This document shows positions 17,382 to 26,293 of a DNA stretch of 64,000 nucleotides, one piece after another. The position numbers and the translations under genes are program-made. Source of the DNA: Bacillota bacterium (GTDB taxonomy: Bacteria > Bacillota > Clostridia > Lachnospirales > Lachnospiraceae); the NCBI GenBank assembly GCA_023416695.1, contig JAEZGY010000028.1:27689-91688 (forward strand), read 5' to 3'. The notes under the pieces were generated by a model. That model saw nothing but the letters and a program-made list of their open reading frames with translations, searched no databases and was not told where the DNA came from. The first letter of the stretch is position 1. Every line of letters begins with the position of its first letter.

Positions 17382-17419
17382 TAAAAAATGGGCATCTCAC
17401 CTTCCATGGTGATTTGCCC
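17382..17419 (-). terminator. queA terminator
   Basis: On the minus strand, GGGCAAATCACC and GGTGAGATGCCC pair around a six-base loop and are followed by ATTTTTT. Confidence 0.8.
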
Positions 17420-17425
17420 AACTTT

Positions 17426-18475
17426 CTATTTATCCTCTACAAATACATTATCCCCTATATACATGGCGTCTCCGAAGGAGAAAAATCTATATTTTTCTTT
17501 CACCGCTTCTTTATATGCATTCATAATATTGTCTTTTCCAGCCAATGCTGATACTAACATTAACAAAGTAGACTCTGGTAAATGGAAATTTGTAATAAGA
17601 CAATCCAGTATCTTAAATTGATATCCTGGATAAATAAAGATACTGGTATCGCCCCCGCCTGGCTTTACAACACCGTCACTAATAGCTGCACTTTCTACCG
17701 TTCTACAGCTTGTGGTACCTACACATATTACTCGTCCACCATTTGCCTTACAATCATTTATTTTCTTTGCTTCAGATTCTTCAATATAGTAATACTCAGA
17801 ATGCATATGATGCTTTGTGACATCCTCAACCTTTACAGGTCTAAAGGTGCCAAGACCTACATGAAGAGTTACATTGGCAATAATAACACCCTTTTCTTGA
17901 ATCCGTTCAAGTAACTCCTTGGTAAAATGTAAGCCTGCTGTAGGAGCAGCTGCAGAGCCTTCATTTTTAGCATAAACTGTCTGGTAACGGTTCTTATCCT
18001 CTAATTGATGATGGATATAGGGAGGAAGTGGCATCTGACCTAATTGGTCAAGAATTTCCTCAAAGATACCATTATATTGAAATTGCACTAATCTATTGCC
18101 CTCATCTATAATGTCTACTACAGTAGCACTTAAAAGTCCATTGCCAAATACAATCTTACTTCCTACACGAGCCTTCTTTCCTGGCTTCACCAAGGTTTCC
18201 CATATATCATTTTCCTTGCGCTTTAATAGTAGCAGTTCTACCTTTCCGCCAGTGCCCTCTCTTTCGCCAATCAGTCTTGCTGGAATTACCTTTGTATTAT
18301 TTATAACTAAACAATCACCAGGATTTAAATAATCTATGATTGATTTGAATACAGAGTGTTTCAACTGTCCTGTCTCTTTATTTAATAAAAGAAGCCTAGA
18401 GCTGGAGCGATCCTCTAATGGATCTTGTGCAATCAGCTCCTCTGGTAAATCAAAATAAAAATCACTTGTTTTCAT
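17426..18475 (-). CDS. queA: tRNA S-adenosylmethionine ribosyltransferase-isomerase
   Basis: 349 residues, the usual QueA length. Family landmarks: MKTSDFYFDLPEELIAQ at the N-terminus, INNTKVIPARLIG, GSAAAPTAGLHFT, VTLHVGLGTFRPV and FHLPESTLLMLVSALAG. It transfers and isomerises the ribose of SAM to preQ1 in tRNA, making epoxyqueuosine. No other queuosine gene (tgt, queG) is beside it; the next gene upstream is a DUF815 ATPase gene 34 bases away. No preQ1 riboswitch is seen. Confidence 0.97.
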   Translation of the reverse strand: MKTSDFYFDLPEELIAQDPLEDRSSSRLLLLNKETGQLKHSVFKSIIDYLNPGDCLVINNTKVIPARLIGEREGTGGKVELLLLKRKENDIWETLVKPGKKARVGSKIVFGNGLLSATVVDIIDEGNRLVQFQYNGIFEEILDQLGQMPLPPYIHHQLEDKNRYQTVYAKNEGSAAAPTAGLHFTKELLERIQEKGVIIANVTLHVGLGTFRPVKVEDVTKHHMHSEYYYIEESEAKKINDCKANGGRVICVGTTSCRTVESAAISDGVVKPGGGDTSIFIYPGYQFKILDCLITNFHLPESTLLMLVSALAGKDNIMNAYKEAVKEKYRFFSFGDAMYIGDNVFVEDK

Positions 18476-18509
18476 GATAAGACTCTCTTTCTATCACTGT
18501 ATAAATCTA

Positions 18510-19814
18510 TTAGTCCAATTGCCCCAGTAGGTAATTAATAAATTGCTCTGCACATCTTCCTGACATGCCACCATGACTTAATTCCCATTGGTTTGCTTTT
18601 AATAATAATTCCTCGTCAGATAGAGTAAGTTTTTGGTGCTTTCTAGCTAACTTTAATACAATCTCATTAAACTCTTTCTTGTTGGGCTTTAAGAAATGTA
18701 TAGTGACACCAAATCTTGCTACAAGGGATAACTTTTCTTGCATTGTATCAGAATGATGCACCTCCTCAACTCTAACATCCTCTCTATCAGACCAAGTCTC
18801 ACGAATGAGATGTCTACGATTAGAGGTGGCGTAGATTAATACATTCTTAGGCTTTATCTCTAAGCCGCCTTCGATAACTGCTTTTAGATATTTATATTCG
18901 ATTTCAAACTCTTCAAAAGAAAGATCATCCATATAAATGATAAATTTGTAATTCCTATTTTTTATCATAGAAATCACCTTGGATAAATCTTCGAACTGAT
19001 GCTTATAGATTTCAATAATTCTCAGCCCATCATCATAATATTCATTAAGCAATGCCTTCATACTGGTAGACTTACCAGTTCCTGAATCTCCAAACATAAG
19101 CACATTGTTAGCTTTTTTCCCTTGAAGAAATGCCTCTGTATTCTCTTTTAACTTCTGCTTTTGAGAATTGTAGCCGACTAAATTATCAAAACTCACTGAT
19201 TCTGTGTTTGTAATAGGAACTAGTATTACTTTACCTGCTTCCTTATCCACACGAAATGCTTTATTAAGACCTAATAAGCCGACCCCATATGCTTTATAAA
19301 AATTAGTCACAAGTGCATAAAACTCTTCTACCGTTTTAGCTTTCGATAATTGTTCACTTAAACTCACTACCTTAATACTTACATTTTTATTATACGAAGT
19401 TTCAAGCTTTGGTACTGCCTTGTAATTTTCAATAATTCTAAAGCAATCAATAGAAAGCTCCTCCATAAGCCATGTAAAATCATAGTGAAATAAATTCATA
19501 AAGGCTTCAAAATCCTGTTTAACCAAAAGGTTAACACTGCCCTCTACAGCACCATTTTTCTCACAAGTAATACTAAATGGAGTCTCTGTAGTAATTAAAA
19601 GATAGGTCAGATAATTCCTCCATAAATTATGGTTAAAACCATAGGTTGTAGCCAACTCTAACAACCGATGCATTTCATTATATATCTTTACTTTGGCTAT
19701 CTGCTTGTCTATACTGTTATTTCTATATTCCCTGACTATATCAGATAGCTTCATTAAGATACTATCCTTTTGTATATTGCTATATATCAGTAAACGGGCA
19801 GTTTCCTCATACAT
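18510..19814 (-). CDS. DUF815-family AAA+ ATPase
   Basis: 434 residues. A helical N-terminal half (about 1-215) is followed by a P-loop ATPase: FGDSGTGKSTSMKALL near residue 242, the Walker B-like FIIYMDDLSFEEFE near 295, and sensor-like LIYATSNRRHLIRETW near 325. It ends GMSGRCAEQFINYLLGQ. This matches the DUF815 group of AAA+ proteins, which has no established function. It lies between argS (33 bases upstream) and queA (34 bases downstream) on the same strand, so it is probably cotranscribed with translation-related genes. A link to tRNA biology is only inference from the neighbours. Confidence 0.85.
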   Translation of the reverse strand: MYEETARLLIYSNIQKDSILMKLSDIVREYRNNSIDKQIAKVKIYNEMHRLLELATTYGFNHNLWRNYLTYLLITTETPFSITCEKNGAVEGSVNLLVKQDFEAFMNLFHYDFTWLMEELSIDCFRIIENYKAVPKLETSYNKNVSIKVVSLSEQLSKAKTVEEFYALVTNFYKAYGVGLLGLNKAFRVDKEAGKVILVPITNTESVSFDNLVGYNSQKQKLKENTEAFLQGKKANNVLMFGDSGTGKSTSMKALLNEYYDDGLRIIEIYKHQFEDLSKVISMIKNRNYKFIIYMDDLSFEEFEIEYKYLKAVIEGGLEIKPKNVLIYATSNRRHLIRETWSDREDVRVEEVHHSDTMQEKLSLVARFGVTIHFLKPNKKEFNEIVLKLARKHQKLTLSDEELLLKANQWELSHGGMSGRCAEQFINYLLGQLD

Positions 19815-19847
19815 AATACATAACCTCTTTTCCCTTACTGTGACGCT

Positions 19848-21611
19848 TTACATTCTTTCAGGAGCTGAAAATCCTAATAGGTCAATGCAGCCATTTAATA
19901 TATCTTTTGTTAAGACAATCAGATGAATCCAAGATGCCTGTAGCTCTTTATCTTCTTCTGCTAATATTTTATTCTCATGGTAGAAACGATTAAACGCATT
20001 GGATAAATCATAGATATACTGACAGATACGATGAGGTGCGTTATCTTCATATGCCCCCTGAATCACCCCATTTACCTTAGCAAGCTCTAACATAAGCTCT
20101 GTCTGAGACTGTGTCTTAGAAGGTAAAATCTTGTTTGAAATACTTTGGTTCGTTTCTCTGAATTTATTTAAGATAGATTTAATACGAACAATGGTATATA
20201 AAATATATGGGCCTGTATTACCTTCAAAGGATGTGAAACGGTCAATATCAAAGACGTAGTCTTTAGATGCTTGGTTTGACAAATCACCATACTTTAAAGC
20301 TGCTAAACCAATGATGCTAGCAATTGATTTTGCTTCCTCTTCCTCCATCTCGCGATTGCCCATCATCTTTTTATAAACCTCATCATTAATATTAGCGATA
20401 AGGTCTTCTAGACGCATTACACCACCATCACGAGTTTTAAATGGTTTACCATCTTTGCCATTCATAGTACCAAAGCCTAAGAAGGTTAACTTCGTATCTT
20501 TATCTATAAGCTCTGCTTTTTTGCAACAACGGAATACTTGAGTAAAATGTAGTTCTTGACGCTTGTCTACTACATATTTTAACTCATATGGATGAAACAG
20601 CTCTCTTCGTTCTACAAGTGTAGCAATATCTGTTGTAGCATAAATAGCTGATCCATCAGACTTTAAGATCATACATGGAGGCACTTCTTTGGTGTCCTCT
20701 TCTTCTTTCACATCTACCACTAGTGCGCCATCGCTTTCGTAAGCCAAGCCACGCTCTTTTAAGTCCGCCACAACTCCTGGAATCAGGTCCTGAACATCAC
20801 TTTCCCCTTTCCATAAGTCAAAATCTACATTCAGATTCTCATAATTCTTCTTAAGGTCTGACACACTAATGTCAATGATATGATGCCATAATGCACGATA
20901 TCCTGGTTTCCCTTGCTGTAACTGGTTGGTTGCTTCCTTAGCAGCTTCCCTAAATTCTGGATTCTCTTTGGAATAAGCATTGGCTGCTGGATAAATCTCT
21001 TCTAATTCAGATATGGTAAATGGTGCTTCTTTTGGGTATTCTCCAGTAAAGGAATCATCAAAATAAACAAGCTCTGGCTTTCTCTTTTTTAACTCCTCTA
21101 TAATAAGACCCATCTGAAGACCCCAGTCACCAAGATGCACATCACCAATCACTTCATGACCCATAAAACGACCAATACGTTTTAAACTTTCTCCTATCAC
21201 GGCAGAACGTAAATGTCCAACGTGTAAAGGTTTTGCCACATTAGGTCCACCGTAATCGATAACAATCTTTTTCGGATTCTTGTCCTTTTCTATTCCAAAA
21301 TGTTCTGCATCTTTTATAGAAGCAATATATTCTGCCAAGAATTCATCGGCAATAATTATATTAATAAAACCAGGGCGAACCATAGTAATTTCCTTAAAAG
21401 TACGAGAACTTTCCAGTTCTTTTACCACTTCATCTGCAATAATAAAGGGAGCCTTGCTATATTCCTTTGCAGCTGCAAGCGCTCCATTACATTGATATTG
21501 GCATAAGTCAGGACGGTTAGACAATGTGACTTCCCCATATTTTTCGTTATAACCTAGGTGATTAAAAGCATCCTTTAATTCACTGGAAATTAATTCAATA
21601 AGCTGCTTCAT
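19848..21611 (-). CDS. argS: Arginyl-tRNA synthetase
   Basis: About 587 residues from ATG 21611 (AAAGG about 10 bases upstream; a TTG at 21620 is too close to it). It charges tRNA-Arg. Visible: an N-terminal Add1 domain, the class I signature VAKPLHVGHLRSAVIGES, the Arg-binding region GDVHLGDWGLQMG, the MRLEDLI region replacing KMSKS as in most bacterial ArgRS, and a C-terminal DALR anticodon domain (SNAFNRFYHENKIL) ending in LLGFSAPERM. A perfect sigma-A promoter lies 60 bases upstream. No T-box is seen in the short leader. Confidence 0.98.
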   Translation of the reverse strand: MKQLIELISSELKDAFNHLGYNEKYGEVTLSNRPDLCQYQCNGALAAAKEYSKAPFIIADEVVKELESSRTFKEITMVRPGFINIIIADEFLAEYIASIKDAEHFGIEKDKNPKKIVIDYGGPNVAKPLHVGHLRSAVIGESLKRIGRFMGHEVIGDVHLGDWGLQMGLIIEELKKRKPELVYFDDSFTGEYPKEAPFTISELEEIYPAANAYSKENPEFREAAKEATNQLQQGKPGYRALWHHIIDISVSDLKKNYENLNVDFDLWKGESDVQDLIPGVVADLKERGLAYESDGALVVDVKEEEDTKEVPPCMILKSDGSAIYATTDIATLVERRELFHPYELKYVVDKRQELHFTQVFRCCKKAELIDKDTKLTFLGFGTMNGKDGKPFKTRDGGVMRLEDLIANINDEVYKKMMGNREMEEEEAKSIASIIGLAALKYGDLSNQASKDYVFDIDRFTSFEGNTGPYILYTIVRIKSILNKFRETNQSISNKILPSKTQSQTELMLELAKVNGVIQGAYEDNAPHRICQYIYDLSNAFNRFYHENKILAEEDKELQASWIHLIVLTKDILNGCIDLLGFSAPERM

Positions 21612-21669
21612 TATAAACAAACCTTTCTTTCATAAATTTCACTAATATTCACGTTAATAGTCTTGTTTC

Positions 21670-21698
21670 ATTATATAAACTCTGAAAATTATTGTCAA
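21670..21698 (-). promoter_or_regulatory. Consensus sigma-A promoter of argS
   Basis: On the minus strand, TTGACA (21698-21693), 17 bases, TATAAT (21675-21670): both hexamers are perfect. The rest of the 320-base gap to 21931 is AT-rich. The only structure I see is AATGTACATT at about 21878. I could not place the promoter of the rightward chemotaxis-like pair with confidence. Confidence 0.88.
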
Positions 21699-21931
21699 CT
21701 TCAAATCCATTCCTCTCACACTACAGATGACAACATTCTAATATATACAACCTTTCTCTTGTAAATTCCACCAATTTATAATATAATTTGTATTATTAAC
21801 ATATTTAATTACACTACCACATTATATATTATATTTTCTGATTCTATTTATAAATATTACAGAAAATCCGATATATTAATGTACATTACTAATGTGGTAA
21901 TTATGTAGTAAATTATGAAAGGAGAGGGCAT

Positions 21932-22816
21932 ATGTTTTATTTGTTGTTTGGCAAATATTTAAGAGAGAAAAATATTTTATCAAATGATGCAATAAATGAA
22001 GCAAACCATAAAGTATCTGATTCTAGATTACGACTTGGTCTAATAGCCGTTGCAGAGGGGATATTAACAACGACACAAGCAGAGGAGGTTCATCGTCTTC
22101 AATCCTTACATGATAAGCGTTTTGGAGATATTGCTGTTGAGAAAGGTTATTTAACTCTTGACCAAGTGTCCTATCTACTCAGCAAACAGGGGAATACATA
22201 TTTAAAATTTGTACAAGCTCTAGTGGATGCGAATGAAATAACATTAGAAGGTCTTAATGAGCAACTACATGCTTATCAGCAAGAAAAAGGTTATTCTGAT
22301 GAGCAAATGAATCAATTAAAAGATTCCGATTTGGATCAAGTATTAGATATCATTCTATCTTTAGATAATCCTTTATGTAAAAATTTAGTTTCTCTTGCGG
22401 TTCGTAATTTAGTTCGTTTTATCGATAATAATGTTTGTGTCAGTACTTTCTATCAAACGGACAGTTATGATTTTCAAAGTATGGCAATTCAAGAAGCTAA
22501 AGGTGATCATGAGATACTCCTCGGCTTCTCCGGTTCCGAAGCTGGTTTAATTAAATTAGCGAATACCTATGCAGACGAAGAATTTACCGAAATGGATGCA
22601 GATTCCTATGATGCAATCTGTGAATTTATTAATTGTATTAATGGACTTTATGCCAGTAAACTAAGTACTGATGATGTAATGATTGATATGCTCCCTCCAA
22701 ATTTCTATTCAAAGCAAACAATCAAATCCACTGGATTAGTTGTTGTACCTGTAACCTTCAGTGAATATTCAATAGACTTAATTGTTTCCATTGATGCTCC
22801 AATAGAGTTTCATTAA
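21932..22816 (+). CDS. CheX-like protein with N-terminal GspE-N-like repeats
   Basis: 294 residues. The first 120 or so residues hold repeated helical modules of the GspE/PilB N-terminal type (FGKYLREKNILSNDAINEA, then RFGDIAVEKGYLTLDQVSYLL). The remainder (about 140-294) looks like a CheX/CheC-type phosphatase domain (for example DADSYDAICEFINCINGLYASKL). CheX proteins dephosphorylate CheY-P, and the next gene, 15 bases downstream, is a stand-alone receiver. So a regulator-phosphatase pair is likely. There are no flagellar or chemoreceptor genes nearby. Domain calls are from pattern recognition and are moderately certain. Confidence 0.65.
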   Translation: MFYLLFGKYLREKNILSNDAINEANHKVSDSRLRLGLIAVAEGILTTTQAEEVHRLQSLHDKRFGDIAVEKGYLTLDQVSYLLSKQGNTYLKFVQALVDANEITLEGLNEQLHAYQQEKGYSDEQMNQLKDSDLDQVLDIILSLDNPLCKNLVSLAVRNLVRFIDNNVCVSTFYQTDSYDFQSMAIQEAKGDHEILLGFSGSEAGLIKLANTYADEEFTEMDADSYDAICEFINCINGLYASKLSTDDVMIDMLPPNFYSKQTIKSTGLVVVPVTFSEYSIDLIVSIDAPIEFH

Positions 22817-22831
22817 CAGGAGGAAGATAAA

Positions 22832-23188
22832 ATGGCAAAGATATTAATTGTAGATGATTCAAGAACATCTAGAAAATTTTTAAGAACTATGTTAGAAGCA
22901 GACCAACATGAAATAATCGGAGAAGCCTCTAATGGATTAGAGGGCATTGAAAAATACAAGGAGTTAAACCCTGATATCACCACAATGGATATTACAATGC
23001 CTGAATTAGACGGAATTGAAGCCTTAAAACAGATTATGGAATATGACCCTAATGCTAAGATTGTAATGGTTACTGCTGCTGGTCAAAAGACCAAAATTGT
23101 GGAAGCTGTAAAATATGGTGCGAAAGAATTCTTAGCAAAACCATTTGAAGCTGAGCAAATACGTAATATTATTAATAGTTTACACTAA
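22832..23188 (+). CDS. CheY-like single-domain response regulator
   Basis: 118 residues, one receiver domain. Acidic pocket VDDSRTSRKF, phosphorylation site TTMDITMPELDG (Asp near residue 52), switch Thr in VMVTAAGQ and Lys in FLAKPFEAEQ. It has no output domain, so it should act by protein binding. It is cotranscribed with the CheX-like gene upstream (ribosome site AGGAGG). Target unknown. Confidence 0.93.
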   Translation: MAKILIVDDSRTSRKFLRTMLEADQHEIIGEASNGLEGIEKYKELNPDITTMDITMPELDGIEALKQIMEYDPNAKIVMVTAAGQKTKIVEAVKYGAKEFLAKPFEAEQIRNIINSLH

Positions 23189-23191
23189 AAT

Positions 23192-23221
23192 AAAAGCTTC
23201 TTTCGAAAGAAAGAAGCTTTT
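23192..23221. terminator. Bidirectional terminator, cheY-like / pspC
   Basis: Perfect 13-base arms AAAAGCTTCTTTC and GAAAGAAGCTTTT with a GAAA loop. It is convergent between the response regulator and the PspC gene. Confidence 0.92.
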
Positions 23222-23237
23222 ATTTATATTGTTATCC

Positions 23238-23420
23238 TTATACTTCTGGCATTATGATTGCAGCAATAAGATAAAATAGAAGCCCGACACCTGACAAACC
23301 TACTAATACCATAAGTAAACGTATTACTGTGGAATCCACATTCAAATATTGTGCAATACCTCCACACACACCGCATATTTTACGATCTTTTCTACTTTTT
23401 AGTAGTCTTTTAGTTTCCAT
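23238..23420 (-). CDS. PspC-domain small membrane protein
   Basis: 60 residues. METKRLLKSRKDRKICGVCGG followed by IAQYLNVDSTVIRLLMVL and a C-terminal membrane helix is the PspC domain almost alone. PspC proteins take part in envelope stress sensing. It is the last gene of the padR-DUF1700-DUF4097-pspC operon. Confidence 0.93.
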   Translation of the reverse strand: METKRLLKSRKDRKICGVCGGIAQYLNVDSTVIRLLMVLVGLSGVGLLFYLIAAIIMPEV

Positions 23421-23446
23421 TCAATCACTTCCTTTTTATTATTTTA

Positions 23447-24295
23447 TTATTTCGTTTCAATGGTTATAAAGCCAGCTTCACATTTCGCTTTAATTTTATT
23501 CTTTGCTGAAGTATTCTTATCGTTATACTCTTTGTAGTTATTATCATTAACACGAATAGAACCTGCATTTTGATCTAAATCATAACTATACTCCTCTTCT
23601 CCTAAAGAAGTATCAATACTTATTCTTCCAGCACTTAAATGTATATCCAGTGTATTATAAAATGCTCCACTTAAATCGAGATTTCCTGCGGATACATCAA
23701 CTTCTAAATTGTTTCCACTATAGTCTTCCCCATTTACTGATCCAGCATCCATACTAATGTAGCCATTATTATTAACAGACAGATGATCTAGGGTAGCTTT
23801 ACCTGCATCCACATCCAAATCAAACACATCCGTATTTAATTTATCAATGGTTAGTGCTCCGGCCTTCACTTCAATTTCTGTATTCTTAATCACCGTATCC
23901 TTTGGTATGGTTACGGTAATCTTTGACTCTCCACCATCTAAAAAGATTCCAATATGATTAATTAAATTCCATGGGAAGTTATCTTTGTCTTTCATATAGA
24001 GCGTATTGTTCTTAACCTCTACTTCTAAGGTATCTTCAATAATATTACTTCCACTGACACGAAAAGCATCACCCTCTTCGATGTATACTTTACCTGTGGA
24101 TATTTCAAAATCAAGATTTTCTATGGTCGTATTGGAATAATCTTCATCTATACTCATGTAATTGATTTCTCTACCACCAATTAAACTGATACTTTTCATT
24201 CTACCACCACATAAAAAGCCTGTAATAGTTAGAATAAGACCAAGAGCAAATAAAGAACCAGCTATAATTAGCATAACTCTAGTACATTTCTTCAT
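23447..24295 (-). CDS. DUF4097 beta-helix putative envelope protein
   Basis: 282 residues. One N-terminal membrane anchor (about residues 7-29) is followed by an all-beta domain with repeated short strands of the type VDAGKATLDHL / MDAGSVNGEDY / VSAGNLDLSGA / LSAGRISIDTS. This is the right-handed repeat of the DUF4097 (putative adhesin) family. Its start overlaps the DUF1700 stop by four bases, showing coupled translation. Its function is not established. Together with PadR, DUF1700 and PspC it forms a module recurrent in Firmicutes and thought to handle envelope stress. Confidence 0.88.
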   Translation of the reverse strand: MKKCTRVMLIIAGSLFALGLILTITGFLCGGRMKSISLIGGREINYMSIDEDYSNTTIENLDFEISTGKVYIEEGDAFRVSGSNIIEDTLEVEVKNNTLYMKDKDNFPWNLINHIGIFLDGGESKITVTIPKDTVIKNTEIEVKAGALTIDKLNTDVFDLDVDAGKATLDHLSVNNNGYISMDAGSVNGEDYSGNNLEVDVSAGNLDLSGAFYNTLDIHLSAGRISIDTSLGEEEYSYDLDQNAGSIRVNDNNYKEYNDKNTSAKNKIKAKCEAGFITIETK

Positions 24296-25005
24296 GCTAC
24301 CACCCTCCTACTCTTGTGATACAATTTATTGAATAGGGCTGTTATCCCACGTATCATAAACGGTATCAACTTGCCTACTACGAGTATTGTAACTAAGAGG
24401 AAAAGAAGTCCTAAAGCAATTAAAATAAGTGCTGCACCAATCATAACCACGCCTGTTGGAGCTGTGATAAATAGCTGACCGATTCCAAATACAAGTAATA
24501 CAATCGCACCAACGAATAAGCCAATACTAGCCGCTCCAAACCCTACTGTAATACCAAAAAGTGCCCCAAAGATACCAACTGTGATTCCAAACACTGCTCC
24601 TAAAAAGCCAATCCAGATTGGAAATGTCAAAATAACCAAGGCTACAATCAACAAGGTTTTCGTTCTATCTTTATCTATAGGCTGCTCATTAAATTCAGTA
24701 GTTTTATCCATGGTATTATTAATCTTACCTACTGCAGTATTATTTGCTTCATACTCTTCATAAGGGTTATGATACCCTCTCTCTGTATACTCCCCAGCCT
24801 CACTAGCAGCCTTACTAAATAGATTTCCCTTAATTAATTTAGCTACCTTTTCTGGGGTACCTAACTCTTCTATAATTCTAGTTTCTTCTGATATTCCTGC
24901 ATCGTTAAAATAGTCTTCGTAATACCGCAGTGCTTCCTCTCTCTCATCTGCAGGAAGATCTAATAAAAGATGCTCTAATTTTCTCATAAATTCATCTTTA
25001 TTCAC
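24292..25005 (-). CDS. DUF1700 membrane protein
   Basis: 237 residues from GTG 25005, which overlaps the padR stop region and has GGAGG 9 bases upstream; the next residues NKDEFMRKLEHLL fit the family start. The N-terminal helical part (LLLDLPADEREEALRYYEDYFNDAG, residues about 14-38) is the DUF1700/HAAS-type domain. It is followed by a linker and four hydrophobic segments from about residue 115. It may act as the membrane partner of the PadR regulator encoded just upstream. Confidence 0.87.
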   Translation of the reverse strand: MNKDEFMRKLEHLLLDLPADEREEALRYYEDYFNDAGISEETRIIEELGTPEKVAKLIKGNLFSKAASEAGEYTERGYHNPYEEYEANNTAVGKINNTMDKTTEFNEQPIDKDRTKTLLIVALVILTFPIWIGFLGAVFGITVGIFGALFGITVGFGAASIGLFVGAIVLLVFGIGQLFITAPTGVVMIGAALILIALGLLFLLVTILVVGKLIPFMIRGITALFNKLYHKSRRVVA

Positions 25006-25324
25006 CTGCACCCACCTCCAATAATATATTCGATATCTTTCGTGAATATAATCGCCATTCCTCAACATAAAGCCTTAGTTGAGCTTTTCCCTTATCTGTT
25101 ACCTTGTAATACCTTCGATTTCGGCCACCATACTCTTGATCATAAACTTCTAAGCAATAATCTTTTTGTAGTCTTCGAAGTACTGGATATAGCGTGGATT
25201 CTGAAACCTCAATAACTCCCCGTACATCCTGAGTAATCTTATAACCATAAGTACCTTCTTCTTCTTTTGATACAACAGCCAATACTATGGCATCAAGTAA
25301 TGCTGCACCTGTATTAAAGACCAT
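24998..25324 (-). CDS. PadR-family transcriptional regulator
   Basis: 108 residues from ATG 25324, 8 bases after AGGAG; an in-frame GTG at 25333 is a poorer choice. It is a winged helix with the family features GTYGYKITQDV and STLYPVLRRLQKDYCLEVY, the basic wing GGRNRRYYKVTDKGKAQL, and a short C-terminal dimer helix (PadR subfamily 2). It probably represses its own operon with DUF1700, DUF4097 and PspC; inverted repeats sit on its promoter. Confidence 0.94.
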   Translation of the reverse strand: MVFNTGAALLDAIVLAVVSKEEEGTYGYKITQDVRGVIEVSESTLYPVLRRLQKDYCLEVYDQEYGGRNRRYYKVTDKGKAQLRLYVEEWRLYSRKISNILLEVGAGE

Positions 25325-25402
25325 AATGCTCACTCCTTTACATGAACTATATCTTTCTGCCTCCCAATACCCCTATTCTCATATAGCAGAACATATTCTA
25401 TA

Positions 25403-25490
25403 GAGAATTATAATATTATATTCTCCTATATATTATTTTGTTATTAATAATATATGCCATATAATATTAGATGTCAATACAATATTATAT
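25403..25490. repeat. Cluster of inverted repeats on the padR promoter
   Basis: There are three dyads. First, GAGAAT/ATTCTC at 25403-25425 in the leader. Second, ATATATTATT/AATAATATAT at 25428-25455 with an 8-base spacer, covering the -10. Third, ATATAATATT/AATATTATAT at 25459-25490 with a 12-base spacer, straddling the -35. The second has the arm-N8-arm form common for PadR operators. Confidence 0.65.
25449..25477 (-). promoter_or_regulatory. Sigma-A promoter of the padR operon
   Basis: On the minus strand, TTGACA (25477-25472), 17 bases, TATATT (25454-25449). Both elements are embedded in inverted repeats. The leader to ATG is about 120 bases. Confidence 0.82.
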
Positions 25491-25590
25491 TATTTTTGTA
25501 AAAATTTTGTTTGTGAAGTTACATTAAAGATTTTCAATATATCGAATACTATTCTATAAAGATATGCATTAAGTACAATCTAGGCATAAA

Positions 25591-25612
25591 AAAAGTGCCA
25601 TTGGCACTTTTT
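25591..25612. terminator. Orphan terminator-like hairpin
   Basis: AAAAGTGCC/GGCACTTTT with a 3-base loop, flanked by an A-run and a T-run. No gene ends at it. The surrounding gap (25478-26034) holds otherwise only AT-rich sequence and a ten-codon frame at about 25835 with a good GGAGG site. I see no other gene. Confidence 0.65.
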
Positions 25613-26034
25613 AACTACAATACTTTATGATTTCTCTATACTACCTAAAAGAAAATCTATAATTATCAGATACTCAAACGGATGAAAACGCATTTTTCTG
25701 TTTACAGATAGCTATTGCTATAATAATTAATTTCAAATTTATGTATTTTCTAGATTGTAGATTTTCAAATATAAATTTCAAACTCTTTATCCAGAAGGAG
25801 ATTCTTAATTCTGTACAGTGGAGGAATTATGGGACATCCACTTATGTACTTTCTTTTTTGATAACATAAAAGCTTAGAACATATATGTATATCTTGTACT
25901 TGTTGTTCTCTATTTATAACTTACGATTGAAATATTCTACCATATAGTTTTATTCCGTACGTATAGGACAATTACAATAAGAAAGTTGATAATTATTTCC
26001 ATATATAGTAATATTATAAAAAGCACAGGTTGTT

Positions 26035-26276
26035 ATGAAAACAAGTTTAAAACAAAAATTATTTATCTCTATGCTGATAGTTGCTATCTGTATGCCTACA
26101 TATAAAGTACTTTCCTATGAAAATTGGTGTAATGGACACAATTTACCTTACTTTTATTTAGAAAATGCTTGGTATATTACTAAAATTTCTATGATAATAG
26201 TATATTACAACAATTTGGTAAAGATAATACAATGGATTTAGAAACGTTTAAACCGTATCTACAATCAATAAAATAA
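26035..26276 (+). pseudogene. Frameshifted small exported protein
   Basis: The first frame gives a signal-peptide-like start (MKTSLKQKLFISMLIVAICM) and then NWCNGHNLPYFYLENAWYIT, after which it degrades. From about 26170 the minus-one frame continues as NFYDNSILQQFGKDNTMDLE and TFKPYLQSIK and stops at 26276, 17 bases before the next gene. Together they give about 80 protein-like residues. The shift falls near the AAAA run at 26181-26184. Either a real inactivating indel or a sequencing error. The family is not recognised. Confidence 0.5.
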
Positions 26277-26293
26277 TTTCAAAGGGGATTGGC

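Noticed and set aside
25820..25890. Ten-codon open frame starting MGHPLMYFLF with a strong ribosome site at about 25835.
   Set aside because: Too short to support as a gene, and chance is likely in AT-rich DNA. Noted only as part of the gap description.
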